Shown here: positions 46,601 to 60,105 of the stretch, piece by piece
Numbering within the stretch: position 1 is the first letter of the stretch
Layout of the letters: each line of letters begins with the position of its first letter
DNA from: an uncultured Polaribacter sp.
Lineage (GTDB): Bacteria > Bacteroidota > Bacteroidia > Flavobacteriales > Flavobacteriaceae
NCBI GenBank assembly: GCA_943788045.1
Contig: CALSOT010000006.1
Span: 124,001-188,000, forward strand
Direction: 5' to 3'
DNA: 64,000 bases
Notes under the pieces: model-generated
Database searches by the model: none
Told to the model about the DNA's origin: nothing
What the model saw: the letters and a program-made list of their open reading frames with translations, nothing else
Translations under genes and position numbers: made by a program

Positions 46601-47342
46601 AAACATTTAAATTGTTTGTACTCTCAATTCTTGCCCAACTTAAGCCACTATCTGTAGATTTATATATTCCAGTTCCTTGATATAAACCACCAACTATATT
46701 TGCTGAATTACCGAATAGCTCACCAGAACTATAATACCAAATATTGGTAAATCCTGGCCTTGGGTCTTGAACTATCGCTGTTATACTCGGGTTTTGTTCT
46801 GCTAAAGTTACACGAGTCCAACTTGCACCAGTATCTGTAGAACGCCATAAACCACCGCTTACACCTCCTGCTAAAATAATATTCTCGTTATCTAAATCTA
46901 ATGCCAACGCTCTTGTTCGACCACCAACATTTCCTGGGCCTCTAGCACTCCAAATTGCTGGTCCTTGAGTTTTTGCATTCGCTGATTTTAAATTCTTTGA
47001 TCTTAATTTTTTTAGAAAGCTTCCTTTCGGTAATTTTTTAGCAAACTCTTTTTCTTTAACTTTTATATTTCTAGGTATTTTTCCGGTATATGGGTTTTTT
47101 AACATTTTAAACTCATAGGCAGCACGATCTGCCGCTTTATCTCCCGGCATCATATTTTTTTTCGTTTGCTGTTTACCCGTTTTACTATCGTATAACTTGG
47201 TATTTTTATAAGCTGCATGCCCTCCTTTTGTAAGACTAAAATTAGACTTCGTATTTTGGGCATTCATCATAAATATTCCCGAAAAAAATATTCCAATTAA
47301 AAGCGTTGCTTTTTTCATATATTTTAAATTCATAATTATCAT
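43608..47342 (-). CDS. Secreted BNR/VPS10-type propeller protein with T9SS tail (copy 1)
   Basis: A 1244-residue surface protein; the signal peptide ends FMMNAQ. The ATG at 47318 gives a canonical signal peptide and may be the real start instead of 47342. After a basic linker, residues about 140-850 hold sortilin/BNR repeats (WSARGPGNVGGRTRALALD, GGLWRSTDTGASWTRV, GIYKSTDSGLSWARI, SDGNTWTDITP). A cadherin-like part and a jelly-roll-like domain (DDFVVPEGVSWNLNRV) follow. The T9SS domain (VYPNPNEGEFRLKF ... KKTTKKIIIK) ends the protein. It starts 5 bp after the sulfatase-GH2 gene, so the two are co-expressed. A close paralogue lies at 52352-56056. It may bind or hydrolyse glycans; no known catalytic motif was identified. 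Confidence 0.85.
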   Translation of the reverse strand: MIIMNLKYMKKATLLIGIFFSGIFMMNAQNTKSNFSLTKGGHAAYKNTKLYDSKTGKQQTKKNMMPGDKAADRAAYEFKMLKNPYTGKIPRNIKVKEKEFAKKLPKGSFLKKLRSKNLKSANAKTQGPAIWSARGPGNVGGRTRALALDLDNENIILAGGVSGGLWRSTDTGASWTRVTLAEQNPSITAIVQDPRPGFTNIWYYSSGELFGNSANIVGGLYQGTGIYKSTDSGLSWARIESTNNLNVLSVDIFDYINDLAVSPLNGDLYFAAPHGVYRIKSSDLNTIEKVFDATESSFTEVEISATGKIYVTSSKEDGVDASNNNINVDSRISVSSDGNTWTDITPTLLDDSALYLGRIVVSIDPSNENFVWLLADNIVRGEQSFLLRYQVDIDTWVNRSSGMPYNLGNTGNFNSQGGYNMVLKVNPSDSNMVYVGGVSLYRSTNGFSETANTNGWIGGYSRANNYELYENHHPDIHNLVFIPSNPSKAISASDGGLHLTQNIKSGKTVWTSLNNKYLTTQARIASFDPSGTSNQLLAGFQDNGTWWIGGNTDIDDPWYSQYSGDGGHNAIADGSETLYVSSQNGSVYRLEFGNQNNFMTTRVTPSISSGNFGFLSPFILDHNNDNIMYMPRGGNMLVNKNLDEIPKGSIAPTSTNWSQISGNTLGSNILSLDVSTYPEHHKLYFGAEGGGVFRVDNAHLPTATRSSNLIKGKGLGEGPIGCVYVDPTNSDRVFITKSNYGVRSIWMSENEGNSWTDISGNLEENPDGSGNGPSVRWFSTIGNNEGYLVGTSTGLYYTETLAGGNTIWTRETLDIGTETIEDVVVSHVKTRKDGFAVASTHGNGLFSANFAVNPRPQVTLSSENINNVKISNDAGSYSLDVSENIKSSTNSPITMTIESNSNPSLCSINLVGKELQFTNIDPTKKGKVDIVIKGTSGIETITMLVKADIREIGIYDQSHVKDSFLTPCFFDVQKDGVGTCADDFVVPEGVSWNLNRVFLFGKGGGSLTNANASIKEAGVNIYEDNNGEPGTMVYTTGKVSGLNLVKEPDGKFNLNIPFPQSVELQPGKYWISAYPYITSLPFFDAWYWDTTENVTGSEAMFKNPKGYSLHFSFIHFSNVSLKHSDWTSFPDIYFMNGTPPKEQDLLFYIMGEAQTLNTENFELEAFKVYPNPNEGEFRLKFSTSSTSDIDVQVYDVHGRTVFHKMYQPTQYFDQNINLNSISSGIYILKVNDGVKKTTKKIIIK

Positions 47343-47347
47343 ATTGT

Positions 47348-51859
<4,512 letters not shown>

Positions 51860-51878
51860 TTATAACATTATTTGCACG

Positions 51879-51936
51879 CAAAAATAGAATTACTACCGCT
51901 CTTAACTAGGGGTATCACAGAGCAAAATCAGGGGTA
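51879..51936 (-). promoter_or_regulatory. Direct-repeat regulated promoter of the sulfatase-GH2 operon
   Basis: On the minus strand, TACCCC (51931-51936) is repeated as TACCCC (51909-51914), 22 bp apart, with TTGC between them. Exactly 22 bases after the second copy comes TATTTTTG (51879-51886), a perfect TAnnTTTG. The same architecture stands at 57587-57644. The spacing of two helical turns and the place next to the -33 region fit an activator of the kind that controls polysaccharide-use genes in Bacteroidetes. The activator itself is not in the window. Confidence 0.65.
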
Positions 51937-52298
51937 GATAAGGGCATAAACACCTACAAACAATTTTACCTCTGAAGAAAAAAAACGCTAAACCTGTCTG
52001 ATTATATTCAACTCGCATTCTATAATTCGAATAAAAGAATTACTTTTTCACAAAATTACAGGAGTTTAAATCTCCATTATTTTTCATTTTTTATGGGGCA
52101 AAAATACCACTTTTAAAATCTATTAGAATAGAATTAGGACTTATCTTTTCTTCGTGATTTTCTTTTCTTGCTGTGCAATTGACTCGTTATATTCGAAGTT
52201 TTATTTATCCGTGATTTTTGAGTTTGAACAACTTAAAAAAAAACAACTCTTACTATCATTTAGTCTTTATTATATTGATAATTAAACTATCATAACAA

Positions 52299-52328
52299 AA
52301 AACGACCAGATTTTAAGCTGATCGTTTT
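52299..52328 (-). terminator. Terminator of BNR protein gene copy 2
   Basis: A hairpin with arms at 52299-52309 and 52318-52328. On the minus-strand transcript all pairs form, with one G-U wobble; on the plus strand the same position is an A-C mismatch. This fits termination of the minus-strand gene. Confidence 0.7.
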
Positions 52329-52351
52329 GCAATAAACTAGTTCATTATTAT

Positions 52352-55300
52352 TTATTCAATAACAATTTTTCGGGTTGTTTTACTTATTCCATCGCTAGCC
52401 TCTAACATATAAACTCCTGATGACAAATCATCTAACTTAATACGATTATTAAAATCTCCTTTAATTGTGTAGCTTTTATGATAAATATTACGCCCAGTGA
52501 TATCGTTTATTTTTATATGAATGATATTTGAAGTTTTCGATTTAAACTTCAATGTAAATTCTCCTTTATTTGGGTTCGGATATATAAGGAAACCATCCTG
52601 TTCAAATTGTTCAGAACTCAAAGTATTAGACTCTCCCATAATAAAGAACACATGGTCTGTGGGTAAATCGAGGAAAACTTCTGATTGTGGTGTCCATTCC
52701 TCGAATTTCATGTAGGTGTTACCTGGTATATTTCCCGTTGCATCCCGATAGCCTTCCGGATTTATAAACATTGCTTCTCTCCCAACAACGGTACTGGTAT
52801 TCATCCATTCCCATCTCAAGGCGAAGGGAAAATAACTTAAATGAGCAAAAACGGATATCCAATAGTTACCCGGCTGAAGTACGGCTGGCTCCGGAAAAGG
52901 GACTTCGATATCCAATATTAAGCGATCGGCTGAGCTCTCATTATTTAGATCGCCTACCTTGCCTGTTGTATAAACTATTTCTCCCGGTTTACCATTATCA
53001 TCTGCCATAATCTCCACTTCAGCATTGTTTACTGCAATAACCCTTTGTGCTACAGATGTACCATATGCCAGCACCCTATCTACAGTCCATGTTTCGCCTT
53101 CCGGCACCACAAAGTCATCTGCAGCCCTAGCATGTCGTATAGGTGACAAAAGATCATCATAATTAGATGGTGTGCTAAAATACGGTGTTGTAGCCTGCTC
53201 GTAGAGTCCAATTACTCTAATATCCGCTCTAACTATCATTTTTACAAATTCTATGCCAGATGTGCCTCTTATAACAATATCTACTTTTCCCTTTTTAGTA
53301 GGGTCTATGCCGGTAAATTGAAGTTCTGACCCCACAAGATTAACCGTGCATAAATTAGGATTGGAATTGCTCTCGATAGATAAAGTAATTTCACTTCCTG
53401 TAGAACTTGTAAACTTATCTTCAATATCCAACGTATAGGACCCAACATCGTTGTTGATTAAAAGATAATCTACATTTTCTGCACTTAAAGTTGGTTTAGG
53501 CCTGTTTTTAACCGCAAAATTTGCGCTAAACATCCCATTACCATGGGTAGCTGCTGCAGCAAACCCATCGCTACGGGTTTTTACCTGAACTACTAAGGCA
53601 TCCTCAATAGTTTCCGTGCCAATATTTAACACTTCTCGAGTCCAAATTGTATTATTACCGTCAATAGTTTCTGTATAGTATAGACCAGTGCTGGTACCCA
53701 CTATATACCCATCGTGATTACCAATCATGCTAAACCAACGCACTGACGGACCATTCCCCGAGCCATTCGAATTCTCCTCAAGGTTACCACTAATATTTTT
53801 CCAAGTTTCTCCGGCATTCTCGGTCATCCAGATGCTTTTTACACCATAATTGGACTTCGTAACAAATACACGTTCATCATCTGTAGGATCTACATATATA
53901 CAACTAATACGTCCTGGTCCCATTCCTTTATCTTTTGCTAAGTTACCACTCCGTGGAGCACCTGGTAAATTAGCATTATCTACTCTAAAAATTCCACCTA
54001 AGGCTGCACCAAAATAAAGCCTATGCTGCACTGGATAAGTGGAAACATCCATAGCCGTTATTGCTGAGCCCAAAGTAGTTCCATTCACTGTAAACCAATT
54101 GGTACTTGTTGTAGCTTGGTTTGCACTGGGGATGCCATCGAGATTATAATTAACCAACATATTACCACCTCTCGGCATATACATTATGTTATCGTTATTA
54201 TGGTCTAGCAAAAAGGGTGTTATAAAACTGAAATTTCCTGAAGCAATGGATGGTGTTACCTTTGTTGAACTATAGGAGCCGCTGTTCGAATCGTACTCAA
54301 GACGATATACATTAGCAAATTGTGAAGACACATAAAGAGTATTGCCGTTGTCTGCAATGGCATTATAGGCCCCATCACCGCCATACTGTTGATACCAAGG
54401 TTCCTGTAAATCAGTTGAAGTACCATACCAGGAGCCGTTATCCTGAAAGCCAGCTAACAAATTATCTGAATTTCCGGAAGGATCAAATGAAACCGCATAG
54501 GGATGCGTAGTTAAATAATTATTATTTAAGGATTCCCAACTAGTAACACCACTTAAGATATTCTGGGTAAAATGCAAACCGCCATCTGTTGCTGAAATCG
54601 CATTTGATGGATTGGAAGGCAAAAACACCAAATTATGCTGATCAGGATGATGGTTGGGGTACACATTCCAAGCACCTGAGAGACTATAACCTCCTATCCA
54701 ACCAGAGTTCTTAATTTCGGTAGTAAAACCATTGTTGGAACGGTATAAATTTGTACCTCCTAAAAAAACAATATCCGAATTACTAGGATGTACTTTTATC
54801 ATCATATTGAAACCTCCTTGCGTATTAAGACCAAATGTTTGACCTTTCGGTAAACCTGAAGAACGATCTACCCAAGTGTCTGTATCAACTTGATATCTAT
54901 ACAAATACTCATCTCCTTGAATATTATCGGCAAAAATCCAAACAAAATTTTCGTCAGAAGGATCTATCTCTATAACAATTCTCCCAATATAAAGTGTTGC
55001 ATCAGACAATGCGGATGGTGTAATATCTGTCCAATTATCGCCATCGGTAGAAACTGATATTCGAGATGCGATATTGTTACTATTACCTGAACTATCTTGC
55101 CCATCTTCCTTACTTGCCGTCACGTATATTTTCCCTGTTGGACTAATATTTACCTCGGTAATAAAACTTAAGTTGGCATCAAAAGCTAATTCCACAACTT
55201 CTGGAGCTGAAGCTTTTATTCTATACACACCATTTGTCGCCGAAAAATACAAATCGCCATTAAGCGGGTTTACAGCAAGCCCGTTTATATAATCAAAATC

Positions 55301-56056
55301 TGAATTAGAGGTAACATTCATGTCGTTGGTATCCACTATTCTGGTCCAAGTAAGCCCACTATCCGTAGATTTATAAATCCCAGTACCTTGATACAAAGCG
55401 CCAATATTTTGGGTAGAAGTACCTCTTAAGGAAGCAGAATTACCAAGGTGTTCGCCACTAGCATAGTACCAAATATTTCTCGAGCCTGCCCTGGGATCTT
55501 GAACTATAGCCGTGATACCAGGATTTTGATTTGCTGCTGTTACTCGATTCCATGAAGTACCGCCATTTATAGAACGCCATAAACCACCGGAAACACCACC
55601 CGCAAAAACAATGTCCTCATTGTCTAAATCTAATGCCAAAGCTCTGGTTCTTCCTCCAACATTACCAGGACCTCTGGCAGCCCAGGAAGCTGAACTTTTG
55701 CTTTTGACATTACTTTTATTTTTGGACATAAGACGTTTAAGCAAGCTGCCTTTAGGAAGTTTATTAGAGAATGACTTTTCCTTTTGACGGATATTTTTAG
55801 GAATTTTACCTGTAGTGGGATTTTTTAACAATTCAAACTCATAAGCAATACGATCTGCTGCTTTATCACCGATTATTTGTCTTTTGTTAGATGTTACACC
55901 AGATTTACTATCGTATAGTTTAGATCTTTTATATAAGGCATGTCCTGGTGTATTATTGAATTTTGGTGATTTCTTTTGAGAAATAACATTCAAGGAAAAT
56001 AAGCTCAGTATTAGACTAAAGGCCAAGTTTTTTATGCAATAGGGATTTAACAACAT
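52352..56056 (-). CDS. Secreted BNR/VPS10-type propeller protein with T9SS tail (copy 2)
   Basis: A 1234-residue paralogue of the protein at 43608-47342, similar along its whole length. Shared blocks include ARGPGNVGGRTRALALDLD, LLDHNNDNIMYMPRGGNM and TKSNYGV-x-SIWM. The signal peptide ends NVISQ (residue 26). BNR/sortilin-like repeats span about 130-840 (NGGTSWNRV, DSGLTWTRI, AGETWKNISGN), then come the same cadherin-like and jelly-roll-like parts (ADDFVVPEGETWTVDRV). A T9SS type A domain (IYPNPNKGEFTLKF ... KTTRKIVIE) closes it. It lies downstream of the small CBM-like T9SS gene, across a 620-bp gap. Surface-exposed glycan binding is likely; enzymatic activity is not shown by the sequence. 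Confidence 0.85.
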   Translation of the reverse strand: MLLNPYCIKNLAFSLILSLFSLNVISQKKSPKFNNTPGHALYKRSKLYDSKSGVTSNKRQIIGDKAADRIAYEFELLKNPTTGKIPKNIRQKEKSFSNKLPKGSLLKRLMSKNKSNVKSKSSASWAARGPGNVGGRTRALALDLDNEDIVFAGGVSGGLWRSINGGTSWNRVTAANQNPGITAIVQDPRAGSRNIWYYASGEHLGNSASLRGTSTQNIGALYQGTGIYKSTDSGLTWTRIVDTNDMNVTSNSDFDYINGLAVNPLNGDLYFSATNGVYRIKASAPEVVELAFDANLSFITEVNISPTGKIYVTASKEDGQDSSGNSNNIASRISVSTDGDNWTDITPSALSDATLYIGRIVIEIDPSDENFVWIFADNIQGDEYLYRYQVDTDTWVDRSSGLPKGQTFGLNTQGGFNMMIKVHPSNSDIVFLGGTNLYRSNNGFTTEIKNSGWIGGYSLSGAWNVYPNHHPDQHNLVFLPSNPSNAISATDGGLHFTQNILSGVTSWESLNNNYLTTHPYAVSFDPSGNSDNLLAGFQDNGSWYGTSTDLQEPWYQQYGGDGAYNAIADNGNTLYVSSQFANVYRLEYDSNSGSYSSTKVTPSIASGNFSFITPFLLDHNNDNIMYMPRGGNMLVNYNLDGIPSANQATTSTNWFTVNGTTLGSAITAMDVSTYPVQHRLYFGAALGGIFRVDNANLPGAPRSGNLAKDKGMGPGRISCIYVDPTDDERVFVTKSNYGVKSIWMTENAGETWKNISGNLEENSNGSGNGPSVRWFSMIGNHDGYIVGTSTGLYYTETIDGNNTIWTREVLNIGTETIEDALVVQVKTRSDGFAAAATHGNGMFSANFAVKNRPKPTLSAENVDYLLINNDVGSYTLDIEDKFTSSTGSEITLSIESNSNPNLCTVNLVGSELQFTGIDPTKKGKVDIVIRGTSGIEFVKMIVRADIRVIGLYEQATTPYFSTPSNYDDLLSPIRHARAADDFVVPEGETWTVDRVLAYGTSVAQRVIAVNNAEVEIMADDNGKPGEIVYTTGKVGDLNNESSADRLILDIEVPFPEPAVLQPGNYWISVFAHLSYFPFALRWEWMNTSTVVGREAMFINPEGYRDATGNIPGNTYMKFEEWTPQSEVFLDLPTDHVFFIMGESNTLSSEQFEQDGFLIYPNPNKGEFTLKFKSKTSNIIHIKINDITGRNIYHKSYTIKGDFNNRIKLDDLSSGVYMLEASDGISKTTRKIVIE

Positions 56057-56680
56057 ATAATATTAGTTTTTAGAGGATGAATTGAAATTAGTTTGGTAAT
56101 TGTAAAGTGTATTCTAGACAAATTATGATTATTCCATTGTAATCATGATATCATGTGGTATTTCATTTTTGTTAATATTTTTCTACTTTTTTTTAGAGAG
56201 TTCTACTACAGATATAAACTATTTATACAAAAGAATAATATCTATGATTGAAACCAACCGTTTCTAATTAAGAAACATGTACTTGCAGCTTTCGTGCATT
56301 TAAAGCGACACTTAACATATTGCACAACATATATACACAAACTCAAAAAACAACCATTAGATAAAAATGATTCTTTAAGATATTTCTAGATGTATACAGG
56401 GATAACCACTCGTTTACAGGGTAGTCCCGCAATTAAAATTATAAAATACCGTAAGTACTTTAAAAGTAAAACCACTTAAGCAAATAATTGTTAAGTGGTT
56501 TCTATCATTTAGAGATTTTACTAAAGTAAGCATCAAGTAAACGAATGGTTGCAATTATATATTTACAAAAATACAACTCCATTTATTATGCTGCATTAAC
56601 TTTAAAAAAAGCACCCATCATTTAAAATATTTGTTTTACCTGACTCTCAATTTGGGGCTTTATTATAAAAATCTTAATGT
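56057..56680. other. Long intergenic region between two T9SS genes
   Basis: About 620 bp without a supported gene. It holds a terminator hairpin (56469-56501) and a looser pair of TACCC-like repeats on the minus strand (around 56396-56423, spacing near 20 bp). The latter may be a weak relative of the 22-bp repeat element. Confidence 0.5.
56460..56501 (-). terminator. Terminator downstream of the small CBM-like T9SS gene
   Basis: An 11-bp perfect stem AAACCACTTAA/TTAAGTGGTTT with an 11-base loop; on the minus strand it is followed by TTTTACTTTTA. It lies 180 bp past the stop at 56681. Confidence 0.6.
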
Positions 56681-57547
56681 TTATTTCTTAATTATTTTAT
56701 AAGTACCTACAGCATTGTCTATAGTTACTTTCATTAAGTAAATACCGCTTTTTAAGTTAGAAATATTTACTTCTTTTCTTAAACCGTTTACAGGTGCGCT
56801 TAATGCATTCTGACCTAAAAGGTTATAAAACTCTACTTTCTGTATATTTTTAGAAGCAGATAAATTTACAAAATTATTTGTAGGGTTTGGTGCAAAAGAA
56901 AAGTTGTTGTCAGCCTTAAATTCTTTATTAGACAAAGCACCTGCTATAATACTTATTTCGTCTAATAATACTGGAGAACCGTCTGCATCTGGTTGAAGAG
57001 CTATAGCTAAATAGTAACCAGTATCATCACCCGTAGTAAACTCGAATGACGCCGATTTGTATTCACTAGTAGACAAGGTGCTTCTCTTTATTTTAAATGC
57101 ACCATTATCTAAATACCCACCAGCTCCATCAGTTGCAGTTTGGATAGCGCCACTGTTACCACCATTATTCGATTGAACCTTAAATACTAAAACTTTTTCA
57201 TCATTACCTACATTAGCGTTTACTTTTCTTACTCTATATGAGCACGTGTATGCTGTATTTGCGTCTAATACCACATTTTGGTTAACCTTAGAAGCACCAT
57301 CCGCACTATCTAATTTAAGAGCATAAGTACCCGCATCTGCATCTGATGCCACGATACTAGACCTAGCTTGAAGCCCCGCGCTAACAGCATGCCAATAACC
57401 AATATCTTCAGTTCCTGCGCCATTACCTCCGACTACTACTTTTGTTTCACCTGAGGCACCGATCGTTTCAAAACCTCCATCAGCTATTATTTGTCCAAAA
57501 GATAAAGACGATACACATAACGCCATGATAAATGTAATTTTTTTCAT
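56681..57547 (-). CDS. Small secreted CBM-like protein with T9SS tail
   Basis: A 288-residue protein with a signal peptide ending SFGQ (residue 19). Residues about 20-205 form a jelly roll resembling CBM4/9 (IIADGGFETIGASGE ... GTYALKLDSADGASKVNQNVVLDANTAYTCSYRVRK ... VLLDEISIIAG). The rest is a T9SS type A domain (NFSFAPNPTNNFVNLSAS ... GIYLMKVTIDNAVGTYKIIKK). It has no catalytic part and is likely a surface glycan-binding protein. It has its own promoter with the 22-bp repeat element, so it is probably regulated together with the sulfatase-GH2 operon. Confidence 0.87.
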   Translation of the reverse strand: MKKITFIMALCVSSLSFGQIIADGGFETIGASGETKVVVGGNGAGTEDIGYWHAVSAGLQARSSIVASDADAGTYALKLDSADGASKVNQNVVLDANTAYTCSYRVRKVNANVGNDEKVLVFKVQSNNGGNSGAIQTATDGAGGYLDNGAFKIKRSTLSTSEYKSASFEFTTGDDTGYYLAIALQPDADGSPVLLDEISIIAGALSNKEFKADNNFSFAPNPTNNFVNLSASKNIQKVEFYNLLGQNALSAPVNGLRKEVNISNLKSGIYLMKVTIDNAVGTYKIIKK

Positions 57548-57586
57548 AATTGTTTAATTTTATTGATTAATAATTTATTATTGTAA

Positions 57587-57644
57587 CAAATGTAGGTATT
57601 TATCAACCTAAACTAAGGGGTAAAAATGGTGCAATTAAAGGGTA
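57587..57644 (-). promoter_or_regulatory. Direct-repeat regulated promoter of the small CBM-like T9SS gene
   Basis: On the minus strand, TACCCT (57639-57644) and TACCCC (57617-57622) lie 22 bp apart, with TTGCAC between them. Then 22 bases lead to TACATTTG (57587-57594), matching TAnnTTTG. The layout is identical to that at 51879-51936. Confidence 0.65.
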
Positions 57645-57687
57645 CCAAATGAGCAAAACACTTACTTCTTACCTATTTTACCACAAT

Positions 57688-59994
57688 TTATTTTATAATT
57701 AATTTAAAATGACCTGTACCCGAATTACTTTCAAGACTAATAAAATAGACACCTGCGGGGTAACCTTCCATATTAAAAGGATATGTGTTTAAATGTTCTT
57801 CATTTTCAAATATATAATTCTTTATAGTTTGTCCAGAAATATTATGGATAGATACTATACTTCCACCAGTAAGGTTTGAAACATTCATTTTAAATTTTCC
57901 TTTGCTTGGGTTCGGAAAAACTTCTATGTTGTAGTTTATCGTGTTATCAACAAAATCTAAACCTAAAGTTTGGTCTAATATAGGGGTGTTACTAAAGTTA
58001 ATAACTTGAGCATCTACAAGATATATCGCTGCAAAATTATCGTCACAATCAGGACAAGTAACTCCAGAAACACAATCTGGGTTGTTTGGATGACATTCAT
58101 CTATATAATTAGGATCAAAACGATATTCTAATGCTATTGGATTGCTTCCAATTTCATCTGTTAAGTCTATAATATCTGGCCGCGCAATTGCTCCTGGACA
58201 CCAACCTGCACGACTATTATACCAAGTACCTTGTTGCCCGTAACAATTATCTGGATTTGGGTTACACCTTTTTTCTATGTCTTGCTCAAAAATTTCGTTG
58301 CCATCTACATCTATAAAATTAATGGCATCGTAAAACTCTGCTGCATTTTGAGAGTTATTTTGACCCCAGCCATGGCCAGTTGTCATTAAACGTAAATGAG
58401 AGTTTACAATATTGTTGTTGTATTTATAATTAATTGTGGGTACTGGTTGTAAATTCGTTGGGTTTCCTAAAGGAAAAGTTCCATCCCAGATTTCATCCAC
58501 TTGCGAATACAGGTATTCTGGTGTGCCTTTTTGATACTCGAAATCGAGCGTGATTTGCCAACCACCAGTTCCCCAAGTATCGATAAACATTTGCATATCA
58601 AATTCTCCTTGCAATAATGATGCGTAATCTGTAACATCTATCTCATGATTACAACCAACATTATACGGTGTCATATATCTAATAAGCTCTATCCAATTGC
58701 CATCTGGTGCTTTTATATTAATATAACCTTTTCTATCCCAGTCATCGCAATTTCCTGTGGCAGAAGGGCATTCTACTTTTAATTTAGCTATTATTTTATC
58801 GTAGCTACCAACGTGCTGTGGTAAGGTATAGCTACCATTAAACCAACGACTATTTGTGCCGTTAAATTCAATAACAACATCTTGCATGGTTGTTACCGTT
58901 TGTGAGTTTACGGTATTTGTTACATTTATATTTCTCGTAATACTCGCACTGGAACCGTTAGAGCCAGAGGCAGTAATATTAATGGTATGAACACCAAAAC
59001 CCGAAGGAGTCCACCAAAATGTATAATCACCTTCTGAACTGCCCAAATTAAAAGAAGTATCGTCAATTTCTATATTTACATTATTTAGTGCTAAGTATGA
59101 TGGACCACTCATTTTTGCATTGATATAAATGGGATAAGCGTGCAGCTGAGGCATTTCGATGGGAAAGTTCTCTGTTAACCGTGTACTTAAAATAGGTGTG
59201 AAATTTGAAATATCTGTAACGTTGAATGTTTGGGAAACTTGCGCATTATAATAATCGGCATTACCCGCTTGTTCTGCCATAACCTCTACCAAACCTCCTG
59301 TTCCATTTAAAGTAATTGTATTGTAAGAAATTGTAGCTGGACCAGAAACGATACTGTAGGTAATATCCAATCCAGAACTGGCAACAGCATTTACATTAAA
59401 TGAAGGAGCATCGGTGAATTTATCAGAGATATTACTAAAATTAATCGTCTGATTTTTTTGTCCGGTTGATTCGTCATCACTGAGGAAATACAAATCTCCC
59501 GTATGAATATTACCAAAATTAGTATTAGTACTAGAAGTATACACCATTTTAACATAACGTGTAGAAACGGCACCGAAAGATTTTTCTTGTTTTGAAACAT
59601 CATTATCACTTGTCCAAGAGAAGTTCCCTATTGTTTCTGGAGTACCCCAGTTAACACCGTCATGACTAAAATAAACCTCATAGCCAATGGCCCTGTGCAA
59701 AGAATTAGCAGCGTTTGGTGTGTAGACAAAACCACTTACATTATATGCACTACCAAGATCTATTTCTACAAAGGCTGGTAATGAAAAACCAGCATCATTA
59801 TATAGTGCCCACCATGTTGAATCGCTATTGTCGAAAGCATGGGCCACAGGATGTGTAGTATTATCGCTGCTGAAATTTAAAACGGTGTAATTAGACTTTG
59901 GAATGGGAGTACTTGCCCTAGTGTTAGTATTTATAGAAATACTAAATATAATAACCAATAGCGATTTTACGAATTTATACAGTATCGTTTTCAT
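57688..59994 (-). CDS. PNGase F-like multidomain protein with discoidin domain and T9SS tail
   Basis: A 768-residue exported protein with a signal peptide. Residues about 30-185 are an F5/8 type C (discoidin) domain (HAFDNSDSTWWALYNDAG, VEIDLGSAYNVSGFVYTP). Residues about 190-265 are an MBG-like repeat, then comes an Ig-like part. Residues about 365-680 match both PNGase F domains: VECPSATGNCDDWDRKGYINI, EIDVTDYASLLQG, TTGHGWGQ, and the RAGWCPGAIARP block. Compared with the Elizabethkingia enzyme as I recall it, Asp60 corresponds to Asp420 and Glu206 to Glu553, but Glu118 is Asp472. A T9SS tail (VFPNPSKGKFKMNV) ends it. The likely role is removal of N-glycans from glycoproteins at the cell surface. 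Confidence 0.88.
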   Translation of the reverse strand: MKTILYKFVKSLLVIIFSISINTNTRASTPIPKSNYTVLNFSSDNTTHPVAHAFDNSDSTWWALYNDAGFSLPAFVEIDLGSAYNVSGFVYTPNAANSLHRAIGYEVYFSHDGVNWGTPETIGNFSWTSDNDVSKQEKSFGAVSTRYVKMVYTSSTNTNFGNIHTGDLYFLSDDESTGQKNQTINFSNISDKFTDAPSFNVNAVASSGLDITYSIVSGPATISYNTITLNGTGGLVEVMAEQAGNADYYNAQVSQTFNVTDISNFTPILSTRLTENFPIEMPQLHAYPIYINAKMSGPSYLALNNVNIEIDDTSFNLGSSEGDYTFWWTPSGFGVHTINITASGSNGSSASITRNINVTNTVNSQTVTTMQDVVIEFNGTNSRWFNGSYTLPQHVGSYDKIIAKLKVECPSATGNCDDWDRKGYINIKAPDGNWIELIRYMTPYNVGCNHEIDVTDYASLLQGEFDMQMFIDTWGTGGWQITLDFEYQKGTPEYLYSQVDEIWDGTFPLGNPTNLQPVPTINYKYNNNIVNSHLRLMTTGHGWGQNNSQNAAEFYDAINFIDVDGNEIFEQDIEKRCNPNPDNCYGQQGTWYNSRAGWCPGAIARPDIIDLTDEIGSNPIALEYRFDPNYIDECHPNNPDCVSGVTCPDCDDNFAAIYLVDAQVINFSNTPILDQTLGLDFVDNTINYNIEVFPNPSKGKFKMNVSNLTGGSIVSIHNISGQTIKNYIFENEEHLNTYPFNMEGYPAGVYFISLESNSGTGHFKLIIK

Positions 59995-60105
59995 GATGTA
60001 ATATGTATCTTTAATAAAGTCGTTTTTTATTTACCAAAACATTCTTGACATTTTGGTGTGCTTTCATTTTTTATGGATTTAAAGCGTTGTTTAACCCTTA
60101 TGTAA

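Noticed and set aside
56390..56430. A fourth copy of the TACCC direct repeat, upstream of BNR copy 2
   Set aside because: The repeats are TACCCT and TATCCC with about 20 bp spacing, and no TAnnTTTG follows at 22 bp. It is kept only as a weak resemblance.
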